From Paractinoplanes aksuensis (GTDB taxonomy: Bacteria; Actinomycetota; Actinomycetes; Mycobacteriales; Micromonosporaceae), in NCBI RefSeq assembly GCF_024137025.1, contig NZ_JAMYJR010000035.1, positions 62,001-126,000 of the forward strand: DNA of 64,000 nt, given 5' to 3'. Positions within the stretch are counted from its first letter, which is position 1, and the number at the start of each line of letters is the position of its first letter. Positions 8,552-40,218 of this stretch are shown one piece after another. The position numbers and the translations under genes are program-made. The notes under the pieces were generated by a model. That model ran no database searches, had not been told where the DNA came from, and was given only the letters and a program-made list of their open reading frames with translations.

Positions 8552-8565
8552 GCATGTTCACATGC
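8552..8565. promoter_or_regulatory. Palindrome upstream of the CDF gene
   Basis: GCATGTTCACATGC: 6-bp perfect arms around TC, 23 nt upstream of the CDF start and 39 nt upstream of the divergent GTG at 8,605. ArsR/SmtB and related metal sensors bind short dyads of this sort, so this is a candidate metal-responsive operator. No metal-sensor gene is nearby, and the sensor class is a guess. Confidence 0.35.
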
Positions 8566-8604
8566 GTACTCTACTATATGTTTTCCGCGGTCTAGGCTCG
8601 CGGG

Positions 8605-9066
8605 GTGAGAGTTCCGCGTGTGCGCACCGAGACCGGCCGGCTCGTGACCCTGGAGTTCGGGCCGGACGAGGTGGCCGTGCACGACGTGCGCCCGGCCCGG
8701 CAGCAGTCGGCCAAGGCGGGCGCGGCCGGGCTCCTGCTCGCGTTCAGCCTCGCGCTGGTGGCCACCACGGCGACCGGCCGCGGCCCGTCCTGGCTCGAGC
8801 CGGCGCTCTGGATCACTACCGGCGTCGTCCTGGCGGGCGCGCTGGCCGGCCTGGTCTGGTGGCTGGTCACGATCGCCCAGGACCGCGGCGCGGGCCCGGC
8901 CTCGACGATCGCTCCCACCTCGGTGCTGAGCGCGCGCAGCGAGGCCGACAACGGCGAGGTCACGGTCACCCTGGAGCGCGCGGACGGCCCCGACCGGACG
9001 TTCACCGCCGTCGGCCACAGCGGCGCCCTGCTGGCGAATCAGTTCGCCCAGCTGCTCACACCTTGA
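8605..9066 (+). CDS. Small two-helix membrane protein of unknown function
   Basis: 153 residues from a GTG at 8,605. The N-terminus is soluble (LVTLEFGPDEVAVHDVRPAR). Two membrane segments follow, at about 42-57 (AGLLLAFSLALVATTA) and 68-90 (LWITTGVVLAGALAGLVWWLV), and the C-terminal 60 residues are soluble and probably beta-rich (NGEVTVTLERADGPDRTFTA). No family recognised. It is convergent with MbtH, with only 6 nt between the stops. Codon usage and the hydrophobic pattern look genuine. Confidence 0.65.
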   Translation: MRVPRVRTETGRLVTLEFGPDEVAVHDVRPARQQSAKAGAAGLLLAFSLALVATTATGRGPSWLEPALWITTGVVLAGALAGLVWWLVTIAQDRGAGPASTIAPTSVLSARSEADNGEVTVTLERADGPDRTFTAVGHSGALLANQFAQLLTP

Positions 9067-9072
9067 GACTCG

Positions 9073-9278
9073 TCAGCGGTCGGCGTCGATCAGGCTCTGC
9101 GGCCGCATGTCGGTCCAGTTGGTGTTGACGTAGTCGACGCACTCCGGGCGCGGGGCCGGGCCGAACGCCGTACGCCAGCCCGCCGGCACCTCGGCGAAGG
9201 CCGGCCACAGGCTGTGCTGGTTCTCGTCGTTGACCAGCACCAGGAACGTGCCCTCGGCGTTGTCGAACGGGTTGGTGC

Positions 9279-9282
<4 letters not shown>
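9073..9282 (-). CDS. mbtH: MbtH-like protein
   Basis: 69 residues with the complete family signature: FLVLVNDENQHSLWPAFAEV, then PAGW, then NTNWTDMRPQSL. MbtH proteins bind the large subdomain of NRPS adenylation domains and are often needed for their folding and activity. The ATG at 9,282 overlaps the TGA of the upstream NRPS (ATGA), and GAGGAGAA stands just before it, so it is the last gene of the siderophore operon and is translationally coupled. It should serve some or all of the seven adenylation domains. Confidence 0.98.
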
Positions 9283-31290
<22,008 letters not shown>

Positions 31291-31294
<4 letters not shown>

Positions 31295-34200
31295 GAAAGC
31301 TCCCATTCGGATTCGAACTCGTCGATCTCGTCCTGGCTCAGCGTGAGCGTGAGGTCGGACGGGGTGAGACCACCGGCGGCCGGACCCCGGGCATGGGTCA
31401 CGAGGGCCTCGAGCGCGGCGAACCAGCCGGCGGCCAGGCGGGCGACCGACTCGTCGCTGATCAGGTCGCGCGGGTAGGCCCAGGTGACACCGAGCTCGGG
31501 TCCGGCCGCGGTGTCCTGGACGTACGCGTTGATCTCGAGGGTGTAGGGGGCGACCGGCATGCCGAGGTCGAAGCCGCCGGCCAGGATGCCGTGCCCGGCC
31601 ACGGGCGCCCAGTCCCCTTCGGACGTCGTGAAACGGCCGAGGTAGTTGAAGCTGATCTGCGGTGGCGCGAAGTCCCCCAGCGAGCCGGTGAGGTAGCGCA
31701 GCATCCCGTAGCCGATGCCGTGGTCGGGGATGGCCCGCAGCTGCTCCTTGACCCGCTTGAGCGCGATGCCTGCGGCCGGCCCGCCCGCGAGCGCGTCGGC
31801 CCGGTCGATGTCACCGGGATTCAGTCGTACGGGAAAGACCGTGGTGAACCAGCCCAGGGTCGCGCTCACGTCGGAGCCCGGGACCACCTGTTCCTCGCGG
31901 CCGTGGCCCTCCAGGGCGATGAGCACCGCGGACTCGTCGCCACCGCGCCACGAAGCCACGGCCAGGGTCAGGGCGGTCAGCAGGACGTCGTTGATGCCGG
32001 CGTTGAAGGCGGCGGGGACGGTGGTGAGCACGGGCTCGGTGGTCGCGGTCGTCAGCCGTACGGTATGGCGGGTCACCGACACCAGATCGTCGACCGGCCG
32101 CAACGGGCGCGCGGACAGCGCCGGATCGGGCCCGGTGAGAACGCCCTCCCACAATGCGGTCTCGGCCTGACGGGAAGAGGCCGCTTCGTGCAGGTCGAGC
32201 GCCCAGCGGCGGAACGAGGTTCCCGTACGCTCCAACGCCCCCGACGACCAGGCCGTCTCCAGGTCGGCCGGCAGCACGCGCCAGGACACGCCGTCCACGA
32301 TGCTGTGATGCAGCACGAGCAGCAGCTGCCGTTCGGTCTCGAACCACACGGCCTGGGCCATGACCCCGCCGAACGGGTCGAGCCGCCCGGCCGCAGCCTG
32401 CTCCTCGTCCGCGATCGACGCGCCCGGCGAAGCCTGCGTCAACCAGTCGGTGTGCTCGCCGCGTGGCGCGACCCGCAGCACCCGCTCGTCGCGCACCCAC
32501 CGCGAGCGCAGCAGGTCGTGCCGGTCGGCCAGCAGGTTCAGCACCGACCGCAGGCGGTCCGCGGTGGCGTCGACCGGGGTGGTGAGCACGATCGACTGGC
32601 TGAACGCCTCGATCGCGCCGCCGGTCTCGTCGAGCCAGCGCAGGATCGGCGTGAACGGGATGTCGCCCACGCCGTCGTCGGGCCGCTCGCGCGGGGCGGT
32701 GCCGAGCTCGGTGGCGACCTCGGCCAGGGCGGCCGGGGTACGGTGCTCGAACACCAGCCGCGAGGTGAAGACCAGACCCGCGGCCCGCCCCCGCAGCACG
32801 AGCTGGATCGAGACGATGCTGTCGCCGCCGAGCGCGAAGAAGTCGTCGTCGATGCCGACGCCGGGCACGCCCAGCACGTCGGCGAACAGGTCGCACAGCA
32901 CCTGCTCGCGCGGGGTGCGGGCGGCGGTGCCGGTGGCCAGGGCGGCGAAGTCGGGCGCGGGCAGGGCCGCCCGGTCGAGCTTGCCGCTGGTCAGCACGGG
33001 CAGCGCGTCGAGCAGCACCCAGCCCGTGGGCACCATGTAGGCGGGCAGCCACGACTCGGCGTGCAGGCGCAGCGCCTTGGTCAGGGCGGCCGGGTCGGCG
33101 AACGCGGCCGGGGTGTTGGCGTGCGGGAACTCGCCGGGGCGGTAGGCGGCGGTGGGGCGTCCGTCGAGCTGGAACACGACATCGAGGTCGCCCTGCGCGG
33201 ACGAGCCGTCGTAGGTGACTGCCACCTGGTAACCGTGCTCGGCGGCCAGTTCGTGGTAGCGCTCGACGTCCTCGCGCCGGTGGGGCAGGCCGGTCACGCG
33301 CAGGCGCTGCGGGCGCTCGGCCAGCAGGTCGAGACCGCCGGTGCGTTCCGGCGGCGGAGGCGCGGCGGCCACCGTCGACAGGGTCACGTCGTACCGGAAA
33401 CGGCTGAGCTCATTGTCGAAGTGGCCGCGTTTGACCAGCACCTCGGCCGTGGGGAACTCGGGCCGGGACAGGAAGAAGTCGGGGTCGAGCAGCAGCTCCT
33501 TCTCTGCCTTCTCGGCCGCCTCGACGCCCTCGGGCCCGTGAATGCCCTCGAGCAACCGGCGGTGCAACCGCAGATTGCGTACGTCACCGACGAACACGCG
33601 TCCGCCGGGCGCGAGCTTCGTGGCAGCCTCGTGCAGCACCCCGGCCAGATAGTCGGCGCTCGGGAAATACTGCGCGACCGAGTTGATGACCACGGTGTCG
33701 AAATAGCCGTCAGGCACGCCGCTCAGGTCGTGCGCGGGCTGGGCGCGCAGCTCGACGCCGGGCAGGTCGGTAACCGCGCCGCGCAGGGTCTCGATGGCCT
33801 CCTCGGAGAGGTCCAGACCCCAGTAACTCTCGACATCGGGCGCGAGCCGGGACAGCAGCAGGCCGCTGCCGACGCCGATCTCGAGGATGCGCCGCGGGTT
33901 CAGATCCTTGATGCGCGCGACCGTGCCGTCGCGCCACTCGCGCATCTCGCCGAGCGGGATCGGCGAGCCGTCGTAGCTGGAGTTCCAGCCGGTGAAGTTC
34001 TCGTCGAAGCGCTCGACCCGGCCCGCCTGGTAGAGCAGCTCGTGCAGCTCCTTCCACTCGGCGACCTGGGTCTCGGCCTGCTCCTCGGGCGCGGCGTCGG
34101 TGGCCGGGACGACGTACGCGGCCAGGCGCTGATCCCGGACGACGACGGCGACCTGGCCGACGCCGGGGTGGCGGGCCAGCACCGACTCGATCTCGCCGAG

Positions 34201-35445
34201 CTCGATCCGGTAGCCGCGCACCTTGACCTGGTCGTCGACCCGGCCCAGGAAGTCGATGCGGCCGTCCTCGCGCCGGCTGGCCAGGTCGCCGGTGCGGTAC
34301 ATGCGGCCGCCGGCCGGTCCGAACGGGTCGGCCAGGAACCGCTCGGCGGTCAGGTCGGGCCGGTTGACGTAGCAGCGGGCCAGACCGGGCCCGGCCAGAT
34401 ACAGCTCACCGGTGCTGACCGGGCGCAACTCGTCGTCGAGGATGTACGCCTCGGTCGCCGGGTCGGGAATACCGATCGGGACGGAACCGCCCTCGATCCG
34501 CTGCGGGTCGCACTCGCCCAGCGTCGAGTTGACTGTCGCCTCGGTCGGGCCGTAGGCGTTGAACATGCGCCGGCCGTGGGCCCAGCGCGCGACCAGTTCG
34601 GGCGAGACCCGCTCGGTGCCCGCGAGCAGGATGCCCGGCGGCAGCTCGCACTCGGCGGGCAGGGCGGCCAGCAGCGCCGGGGGCAGGATCATGAAGTTGG
34701 CGCGGTGCTTCATCGCGTACTCGGTGAGAGCGGTGCCGGCCACCCGGCGCTCGGTCGGCACGATGATCAGGCGGCCGCCGCTGAGCAGGGCCAGGCACAA
34801 GTCGAAGAACGCGACGTCGAAGCTGGGCGAGGCGAAGTGCAGCACCCGGATGTCGGGCGTCATCCCGAACCGCTCGTAGCCGGTGGACATCAGCTTGGCC
34901 ACGCCGGTGTGGGTGAGCAGCACGCCCTTGGGACGGCCGGTCGACCCCGAGGTGTAGATGACGTACGCCGCGTTCTCCACTTTCAGGTCGGGCCGCGCCG
35001 GGTCGGTCTCCGGGAAGCCCGCGGTCTCGCCGATCAGGAGCCGCGGGCCGGCGGGCAGCCGTTCTTCCAGCTCGGGGGTCGTCACGATACAGACCGGTTT
35101 CGCGTCGCCGACCAGATACGCGAGGCGCTCGGCCGGGTCGGCCGGGTCGAGCGGCAGATAGGCGCCGCCCGCCTTCATCACGGCCAGCTCGGCCACGATC
35201 ATGTCGACCGAGCGCGGCACGGCCAGACCGACCACCTTGTCCGGCCCCACGCCGCGGGCCTGCAGGGCGTGGGCCAGCCGGTTGGCCCGCGCGTCCAGCT
35301 CGGCGTAGCTGACCTCGATGTCGGAGAACACCACGGCCACCGCGTCGGGATCGCGCCGCACGACGTCGGCGAAGACGTCGGGAAAGGTGCCCGGGGCGAC
35401 GGTCAACGGGCCGCCGCTGGTGTGGTTCACGCCGAGGGTCTGCAT
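31291..35445 (-). CDS. NRPS initiation module (A-MT-T-E)
   Basis: 1,384 residues from the ATG at 35,445 (GGGAG 10 nt upstream). There is no condensation domain, so this protein loads the first residue. The adenylation domain (about 15-410; SGSTGRPKG about 170) has pocket residues DVFILGAVNK, similar to module 5 and plausible for a delta-N-hydroxy/formyl-ornithine. An N-methyltransferase is inserted between its late core motifs (about 430-760; SAM motif ILEIGVGSGLLLSRL about 520), which returns to the adenylation C-terminus GKLDRAALP about 830. The T domain GGDSI is at about 875 and the epimerase HHSIVDGVSW at about 1046, with EGHGRE and FNYLGRF. The tail TPSDLTLTLSQDEIDEFE is an acidic donor docking segment like that of the next synthetase. 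Residue 1 should therefore be D-configured and alpha-N-methylated. Confidence 0.97.
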
Positions 35446-35516
35446 AGAAAAGTCACTCCCGGTCAGGAAGAAGCGGGCCGGGTGGCACCCGCCGCCGGCC
35501 TGTCGTGGGTCTGAGG

Positions 35517-36461
35517 TCAGGGGTGGCGGGTGAGGTATCCGCCCATAGAGCGGAAATACTCGGTCGCGCCGAGCTCGGTGCCGTCGTCGAGACGGACCCG
35601 CTCGACGGCCAGGCCGTGACTCGTGCCGCGGCGGGCCTCGGCGCCCGCCACGATCACGACGGCGTCGTCCTCGCGATAGAAGATGCGGCCGGGCGTGCCG
35701 CCGTAGATGCCCTGCGAGACCCGCGCCGCGACGATCCGCAGACGCTGGCCCTTGTGGAAGGTGAAGGCGTTCGGGTACGGGTCGCATTGGGCCCGGATCA
35801 GCCGGTCGAGCTCCTCGGCGGTCCAGGTCCAGTCGATCCGGTTGTCCTCGTCCGACCGCTTGTGGAAGAAACTGGCCTGCGACCTGTCCTGCGGCGTCCA
35901 CTCGGTGCCGCCGGATTCGATCAGGGCCAGCCCGTCCACGGTGATCGGGCCGAACAGGTCGAGCGTCTTGTGGAACAGGTCGGCCGTGGTGTCGCGGGGG
36001 CCGACCGGAACCGAGCGCTGCAGCACGATGTCGCCCGCGTCGAGCTCGCCGTCCATCATGTGCGCGGTCACGCCGACCTCGCGCTCACCGTTGATGAGCG
36101 CCCAGATCAGGGGCGAGAAACCGGCGTACTTGGGCAGCAGCGAGTCGTGCACGTTGAGGGTGCCCAGCCGGGGCAGGTCGAAGACCTGGGGCGGGATCCA
36201 CGTACGCCAGTTGGTGGCGACGATGACGTCCGGCGCGGCCTCTTTGAGCGGCAGCAACAGGTCGTCGTCGGGGCGGTCCCGGGTCTCGACCGGGATGCCG
36301 TGCTCGGCGGCCAGGTCGGCGACCGAGTCGCTCCAGATGCGCTCGTAGGCGTGATCGCTCTTCGGGTGGGTGACGACCAGTGTGACCTCGTGTTCCGAGT
36401 CCAGCAGCGCTTGCAGGGTCCGATGACCCCACGTCTGGTACCCGAACATGACAACCCGCAC
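35517..36461 (-). CDS. N10-formyl-THF-dependent formyltransferase (hydroxyornithine N-formylation)
   Basis: 314 residues from a GTG at 36,461 with AGGAGG 5 nt upstream. It has the Formyl_trans_N fold: VIVATNWRTW holds the catalytic Asn, NVHDSLLPKYAGFSP the HxSLLPxxxG motif, and DAGDIV the catalytic Asp; a methionyl-tRNA-formyltransferase-like C-terminal domain follows. It is the size of CchA-type enzymes, which formylate N5-hydroxyornithine in coelichelin-like siderophores, and pairs with the ornithine hydroxylase across the iron box. It is the first gene of the leftward operon, 71 nt before the initiating NRPS. The exact substrate (free hydroxyornithine) is inferred from the family. Confidence 0.92.
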   Translation of the reverse strand: MRVVMFGYQTWGHRTLQALLDSEHEVTLVVTHPKSDHAYERIWSDSVADLAAEHGIPVETRDRPDDDLLLPLKEAAPDVIVATNWRTWIPPQVFDLPRLGTLNVHDSLLPKYAGFSPLIWALINGEREVGVTAHMMDGELDAGDIVLQRSVPVGPRDTTADLFHKTLDLFGPITVDGLALIESGGTEWTPQDRSQASFFHKRSDEDNRIDWTWTAEELDRLIRAQCDPYPNAFTFHKGQRLRIVAARVSQGIYGGTPGRIFYREDDAVVIVAGAEARRGTSHGLAVERVRLDDGTELGATEYFRSMGGYLTRHP

Positions 36462-36505
36462 GGCTCCTCCTGACCCTTCCGCTGACCCATCGAGGTCGGC
36501 AAAAG

Positions 36506-36524
36506 TTAGGTTAGTCTAACCTCG
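36506..36524. promoter_or_regulatory. Iron box (DmdR/IdeR operator)
   Basis: TTAGGTTAGTCTAACCTCG contains a perfect 15-bp dyad, AGGTTAG-T-CTAACCT (36,508-36,522), and matches the actinobacterial iron-box consensus TTAGGTTAGGCTAACCTAA at 16 of 19 positions. It lies between the divergent formyltransferase (start 36,461) and monooxygenase (start 36,603), so one iron-bound DmdR/IdeR site can repress both arms of the cluster. Confidence 0.95.
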
Positions 36525-36602
36525 CTTCCGCCGACTAGGAGGGGAAGCCGAACCCCTTGACGCCCGTGTCGACACACTCGACACCGACCACGAGGACTGC
36601 CG

Positions 36603-37913
36603 ATGTCACCGACCGCCCCGCAGCGCGATATCCCGGTCTACGACCTGGTGGGAGTGGGTTTCGGTCCGTCCAATCTGGCTCTGGCCATCGCTGTCCAGGA
36701 GCACAACGACGACACCCCCGCGAACCCCGTCACCGCCGTTTTCTTCGAGCGGCAGGCCAGTTTCGGCTGGCATCGCGGCATGCTCCTGGAGGACGCCACC
36801 ATGCAGGTGTCCTTCCTGAAAGACCTGGTCACCCTGCGCAACCCGGCCAGCCGCTACAGCTTCCTGTGCTACCTGCAGGACCGGGGCCGGCTGATCGACT
36901 TCATCAACCACAAGACGTTCTTCCCGCTCCGGGTCGAGTTCCACGACTACCTGGAGTGGGCGGCGGCCAGGGTCGGCGACGTGGTGCACTACGGCAGCGA
37001 GGTCACCGAGGTCGTCCCGGTGATCCGCGACGGCGTGATCGAGGCGTTCGACGTGCTCGCCCGCGGCGCCGACGGCCTGGTCACGGCGTGCCGGGCCCGC
37101 AACCTGGTGGTGGCCACCGGCCTGCGCCCGATCCTGCCCTCGGGGGTGGAGCTCGGCGAGCGCGTCTGGCACAGCCGTGACCTGCTGACCAACATCGGCC
37201 GGGTCGAGAAGGCGGACCGTTTCGTGGTGGTCGGGGCCGGTCAGAGCGCGGCCGAGATCACGGCGTTCCTGCACGAGAAATTCCCCACAGCCGAGGTCTG
37301 CGGCGTCTTCTCGCGCTACGGCTACAGCCCCGCCGATGACAGTTCTTTCGCCAACCGCATTTTCGACCCCGCCGCCGTCGACGACTACTTCGACGCCCCG
37401 GCCGAGGTCAAGACGATGCTGATGAACTACCACAGCAACACGAACTACTCGGTGGTCGACAACGACCTGATCGAGGACCTGTACCGGCGGGTCTACCGCG
37501 AGCGGGTGGGCGGGGTCAGCCGGCTGCGCCTGCTCAACATGTCACGGCTGGCCAGTGCCCAGGAACAGGGCGACCAGGTCTCGGTCGACATCGAGATGCT
37601 GACCACCAGCGAGCTGACCACGCTGGACGCCGACGTGCTGATCTGCGCCACCGGATACGCCCCGGTCGACCCGTTCCCCCTGCTGGGCGACGTGGCCGAC
37701 CGCTGCGAGCGCGACGAGTTCGGCCGCCCCCTGGTCGACCGCGACTACCGCATCCGCACCGACGCCACGATGGCCGCGGGCATCTACCTGCAGGGCGGCA
37801 CCGAACACACCCACGGCATCACGGCGTCACTGCTCTCGACGTCGGCCGTCCGCTCGGGCGACATCCTCGCCTCGATCACCGCCCCGGCCCGCACCACCCT
37901 CGGCGTCTCCTGA
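36603..37913 (+). CDS. L-ornithine N5-monooxygenase (CchB/PvdA/SidA family)
   Basis: 436 residues. FAD-binding motif GVGFGPSNLALA (about residue 18), the family segment FGWHRGMLLEDATMQVSFLK with its downstream DLVTLRNPASRYSFL, NADPH motif VVGAGQSAAE (about 213), and the C-terminal ATGYAPVDPF. These are the class B N-hydroxylating flavoenzymes that convert L-ornithine (or lysine) to the N5-hydroxy form for hydroxamate siderophores. Neighbouring ornithine-type formyltransferase favours ornithine. The start ATG has GAGG about 10 nt upstream. It is divergently transcribed from the NRPS operon under the shared iron box and followed by a strong hairpin. Confidence 0.97.
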   Translation: MSPTAPQRDIPVYDLVGVGFGPSNLALAIAVQEHNDDTPANPVTAVFFERQASFGWHRGMLLEDATMQVSFLKDLVTLRNPASRYSFLCYLQDRGRLIDFINHKTFFPLRVEFHDYLEWAAARVGDVVHYGSEVTEVVPVIRDGVIEAFDVLARGADGLVTACRARNLVVATGLRPILPSGVELGERVWHSRDLLTNIGRVEKADRFVVVGAGQSAAEITAFLHEKFPTAEVCGVFSRYGYSPADDSSFANRIFDPAAVDDYFDAPAEVKTMLMNYHSNTNYSVVDNDLIEDLYRRVYRERVGGVSRLRLLNMSRLASAQEQGDQVSVDIEMLTTSELTTLDADVLICATGYAPVDPFPLLGDVADRCERDEFGRPLVDRDYRIRTDATMAAGIYLQGGTEHTHGITASLLSTSAVRSGDILASITAPARTTLGVS

Positions 37914-37926
37914 CCGGGCCCGAGAA

Positions 37927-37957
37927 CTCAGCGCGCCTGACGAACAGGCGCGCTGAG
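37927..37957. terminator. Hairpin between convergent genes
   Basis: A 13-bp perfect stem CTCAGCGCGCCTG (37,927-37,939) with its complement at 37,945-37,957 and a 5-nt loop, between the stop of the monooxygenase (37,913) and the stop of the leftward hydrolase (37,975). There is no T run, as is usual in high-GC actinomycetes. Confidence 0.75.
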
Positions 37958-37974
37958 CAGCCGGCCCGGGCCGG

Positions 37975-38772
37975 TCAGCTTGCGCGGACGCGGTCGACAA
38001 CGGCCTCGACCAGCGGGCCGGGCGCTTCTTCGGGGACCCAGTGGCCGACCCCGGGCAGGGCAAGGAACCGGTAACTCGCGTCGACCAGAGCCGCCGTGCC
38101 CTCGGCGGCGGCGCGGCCCACGACGAAGTCCTGCTCGCCCCAGACGAACGTGGTCGGCACCGCGATCCGGCCGATCACGGGAACGCGCGGGTCGTCGAGG
38201 GCGCGGTACCAGTTGAGGGCCGCGGTCAGCCGGGCCCGGTCGCGCATGGCTTCGGCGTACTGGTCGGCGCGCGGCCCGAAGCGGGGCAGGAGGAGGCCGG
38301 CCACGGTCTCGCCGGCGGCCGACCGCAGCACTCCGACGTAGGCGAGCCGCAGGCGTTGGGTCCAGCTCTTCTTCAGCGCTCGGGCCAGCGCCCTCGGGTG
38401 GGGCAGCGACACCGCGGTCAGGCTGAGCACCCGCTCGGGATGCTCGGCCGCGAGCCGCCAGGCGACCTGTGCGCCCCAGTCGTGCCCGACGATGTGGGCC
38501 GTGCCCAGGCCGAGGGCGTCGAGCAGGGCGACCGCGTCGGCCACCGGTTCGGTCAGGCGGTAGTCGCCAACCGCCGCGGGGCGGGCGCCCGGGGTGTAGC
38601 CGCGCTGGTCGTAGGCGTACGTCCGCAGGCCCGCGGCGTGCAGGCCGGGCAACACCTCGTCGAACTCGCGGTGGTCCTGGGGGAAGCCGTGCAGCAGGAG
38701 CACCGGTCGGCCGTCGGGTGGGCCCGCCGCGTACACGTCGAAGGTCAGGCCGCGCGCCGTGATCTGTTCCAT
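37975..38772 (-). CDS. Alpha/beta hydrolase, epoxide-hydrolase-like
   Basis: 265 residues starting MEQITARGLTFDVYAAGPPD. HGFPQDHREFD is the oxyanion loop and GHDWGAQVAW the nucleophile elbow, with Asp as nucleophile (about residue 98), as in epoxide hydrolases and haloalkane dehalogenases. GEQDFVVG is followed by the catalytic histidine in GVGHWVPEE. A soluble cytoplasmic enzyme. An Asp nucleophile makes it a poor candidate for releasing the NRPS peptide, although it is the nearest hydrolase to the cluster. An upstream TTG would add only four residues. Confidence 0.85.
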   Translation of the reverse strand: MEQITARGLTFDVYAAGPPDGRPVLLLHGFPQDHREFDEVLPGLHAAGLRTYAYDQRGYTPGARPAAVGDYRLTEPVADAVALLDALGLGTAHIVGHDWGAQVAWRLAAEHPERVLSLTAVSLPHPRALARALKKSWTQRLRLAYVGVLRSAAGETVAGLLLPRFGPRADQYAEAMRDRARLTAALNWYRALDDPRVPVIGRIAVPTTFVWGEQDFVVGRAAAEGTAALVDASYRFLALPGVGHWVPEEAPGPLVEAVVDRVRAS

Positions 38773-38780
38773 GCCGCCGT

Positions 38781-38957
38781 TCAACGGTCGGATCCGGCGC
38801 GATTTTCACGATGTGACCGACGTCTTACCGATGAATGGGCCGAAAGCAGCCGTCCGGCCCCGGCGGCCACTGCCGCGACCACGACGACGGCGGCGGTGGC
38901 GACGCCGATCACCGGAGACAGCACGGCCGCGCCGGCGGCGATCACATAGCGCTTCAT
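38781..38957 (-). CDS. Possible small single-pass membrane protein
   Basis: 58 codons from the ATG at 38,957 to TGA at 38,781-38,783: MKRYVIAAGAAVLSPVIGVA, then a run TAAVVVVAAVAAGAG, then a basic tail (VRRRSHRENRAGSDR). It fits a single membrane helix with a positively charged C-terminus. It starts 10 nt after the antiporter stop and ends 8 nt before the start of the hydrolase on the same strand, so it could be part of one transcript. The ribosome site is weak and I know no family, so it may be fortuitous. Confidence 0.4.
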   Translation of the reverse strand: MKRYVIAAGAAVLSPVIGVATAAVVVVAAVAAGAGRLLSAHSSVRRRSHRENRAGSDR

Positions 38958-38967
38958 GGCCCGTACG

Positions 38968-40173
38968 TCAGGAAGCCTTTATGACGGTCAAGTGCTCCTC
39001 CCGGTGGCTGCCGCGGAGCAGGCCGAAGGCGGCGGCGGGGAACAGCGCCACGGACAGGATGCCCGCGCTGACCAGGGCGGCGGCCGAGACTGCGGAGAGC
39101 AGGCCGACGGCCAGGCCGACCTGGGTCGCGGCCACGATGAACGGGAGCGAGGTGGCCTGCAGGAAGCCGGCCGCGACGGACCGGCGTACACCCAGGACCT
39201 TGACGAACAGCAGTGCGGGCACGCCGCGGGCGAGGAGCAGCGCCAGCAGGAAAATCGGCACGCGCAGCAGTGCCTCGCGGTCGGCGAGCAGGCCGTCCAG
39301 GTCGAGTTGCAGGCCGGTCGTCACGTAGAAGACCGGGATCAGGAAACCGAAGCCGAGCGCGTCCAGTTTGGGACGGAAGTGCGGATGCTCGCGCGGGCGG
39401 CGGTCGAGGACGCTGAGCACCACGCCGGCCAGGAACGCGCCCAGGATCGTCTCGAGGCCGAAGCGGCTGGCCAGCGCGGTCAACGCGACCAGCAGGACGA
39501 CGGCCAGCCGGATGCGGATCTGGGCCGTGGTCTCGCTCAACGACGTCAGGATCCGTTGCAGGCGGCCGCTGCGGCCGGTGAGCGCGACGGCCACGGTGAG
39601 CCCGGCCAGCAGACCGGCGTACGTGAGGAACAGCGCGGTGCGCGAGGTCGTGTCGCCCTCGGCGCCGAACAGGATCGAGAGCAGGATGATCGAGACCACG
39701 TCGGCCACCGTGCCGGCCACGATGACCGACTGGCCGAACGCGCTGCGGGCCTCGCCGGCGTCGCGGACCACGGGCACGACCAGGCCGAGCGCGGTGGCCG
39801 AGAGAATGATCACGAGCAGGGCCGGGTCGTCGATCCAGCCGGCCAGGGCCAGCGCCACCGCGATCGGGGTGGCCAGGGCCAGGGTGATCAGGTAGCCCAG
39901 GCTCGCCGAGCGGACCAGCGAGCCGCGCAGGTGGGCCGGGTCGATCTCGAGGCCGGCCAGGAACAGCAGGAAGGTCAGCCCGAGCCAGCCCAGCACGGCC
40001 ACCGGCTCGTCGACCTCGGCCCAGCCCAGCACGGCCGGGCCGAGCACGACGCCGGCCGCGATCTCGAGGACGACCGAGGGCAGCCGCAGCCGGGGGAAGA
40101 AGCCGAGGGCGAGCGGGATCACCGCGCCGACGACGCAGACAAGGAGAAGGTTCTCGTAGGACAGATCGGCCAC
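38968..40173 (-). CDS. Cation/proton antiporter, CPA2 family
   Basis: 401 residues from a GTG at 40,173 (VADLSYENLLLVCVVGAVIP), with about 12-13 membrane segments. Characteristic parts are LPSVVLEIAAGVVLGPAVLG near the N-terminus, FLLFLAGLEIDP (the LAGLE motif of TM3 in KefB/NapA-type carriers) and the discontinuous helix region around GTVADVVSIILL. No TrkA-N/RCK domain is attached. It probably exchanges Na+ or K+ for protons at the plasma membrane. The start is uncertain: a TTG 36 nt upstream is possible. Confidence 0.88.
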   Translation of the reverse strand: MADLSYENLLLVCVVGAVIPLALGFFPRLRLPSVVLEIAAGVVLGPAVLGWAEVDEPVAVLGWLGLTFLLFLAGLEIDPAHLRGSLVRSASLGYLITLALATPIAVALALAGWIDDPALLVIILSATALGLVVPVVRDAGEARSAFGQSVIVAGTVADVVSIILLSILFGAEGDTTSRTALFLTYAGLLAGLTVAVALTGRSGRLQRILTSLSETTAQIRIRLAVVLLVALTALASRFGLETILGAFLAGVVLSVLDRRPREHPHFRPKLDALGFGFLIPVFYVTTGLQLDLDGLLADREALLRVPIFLLALLLARGVPALLFVKVLGVRRSVAAGFLQATSLPFIVAATQVGLAVGLLSAVSAAALVSAGILSVALFPAAAFGLLRGSHREEHLTVIKAS

Positions 40174-40218
40174 GCCGCCGGTCAACGACCGGGTGGGACG
40201 CCCGTTCAAGCCTGTGGG

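Noticed and set aside
35446..35901. Upstream extension of the initiating NRPS frame
   Set aside because: It runs antisense-like through the formyltransferase coding region. The ATG at 35,445 has a ribosome site and starts directly before the adenylation domain.
37975..38772. Thioesterase releasing the siderophore
   Set aside because: The nucleophile elbow is GHDWG with Asp, as in epoxide hydrolases, and the gene is outside the iron-box operons. Kept only as a hydrolase of unknown substrate.
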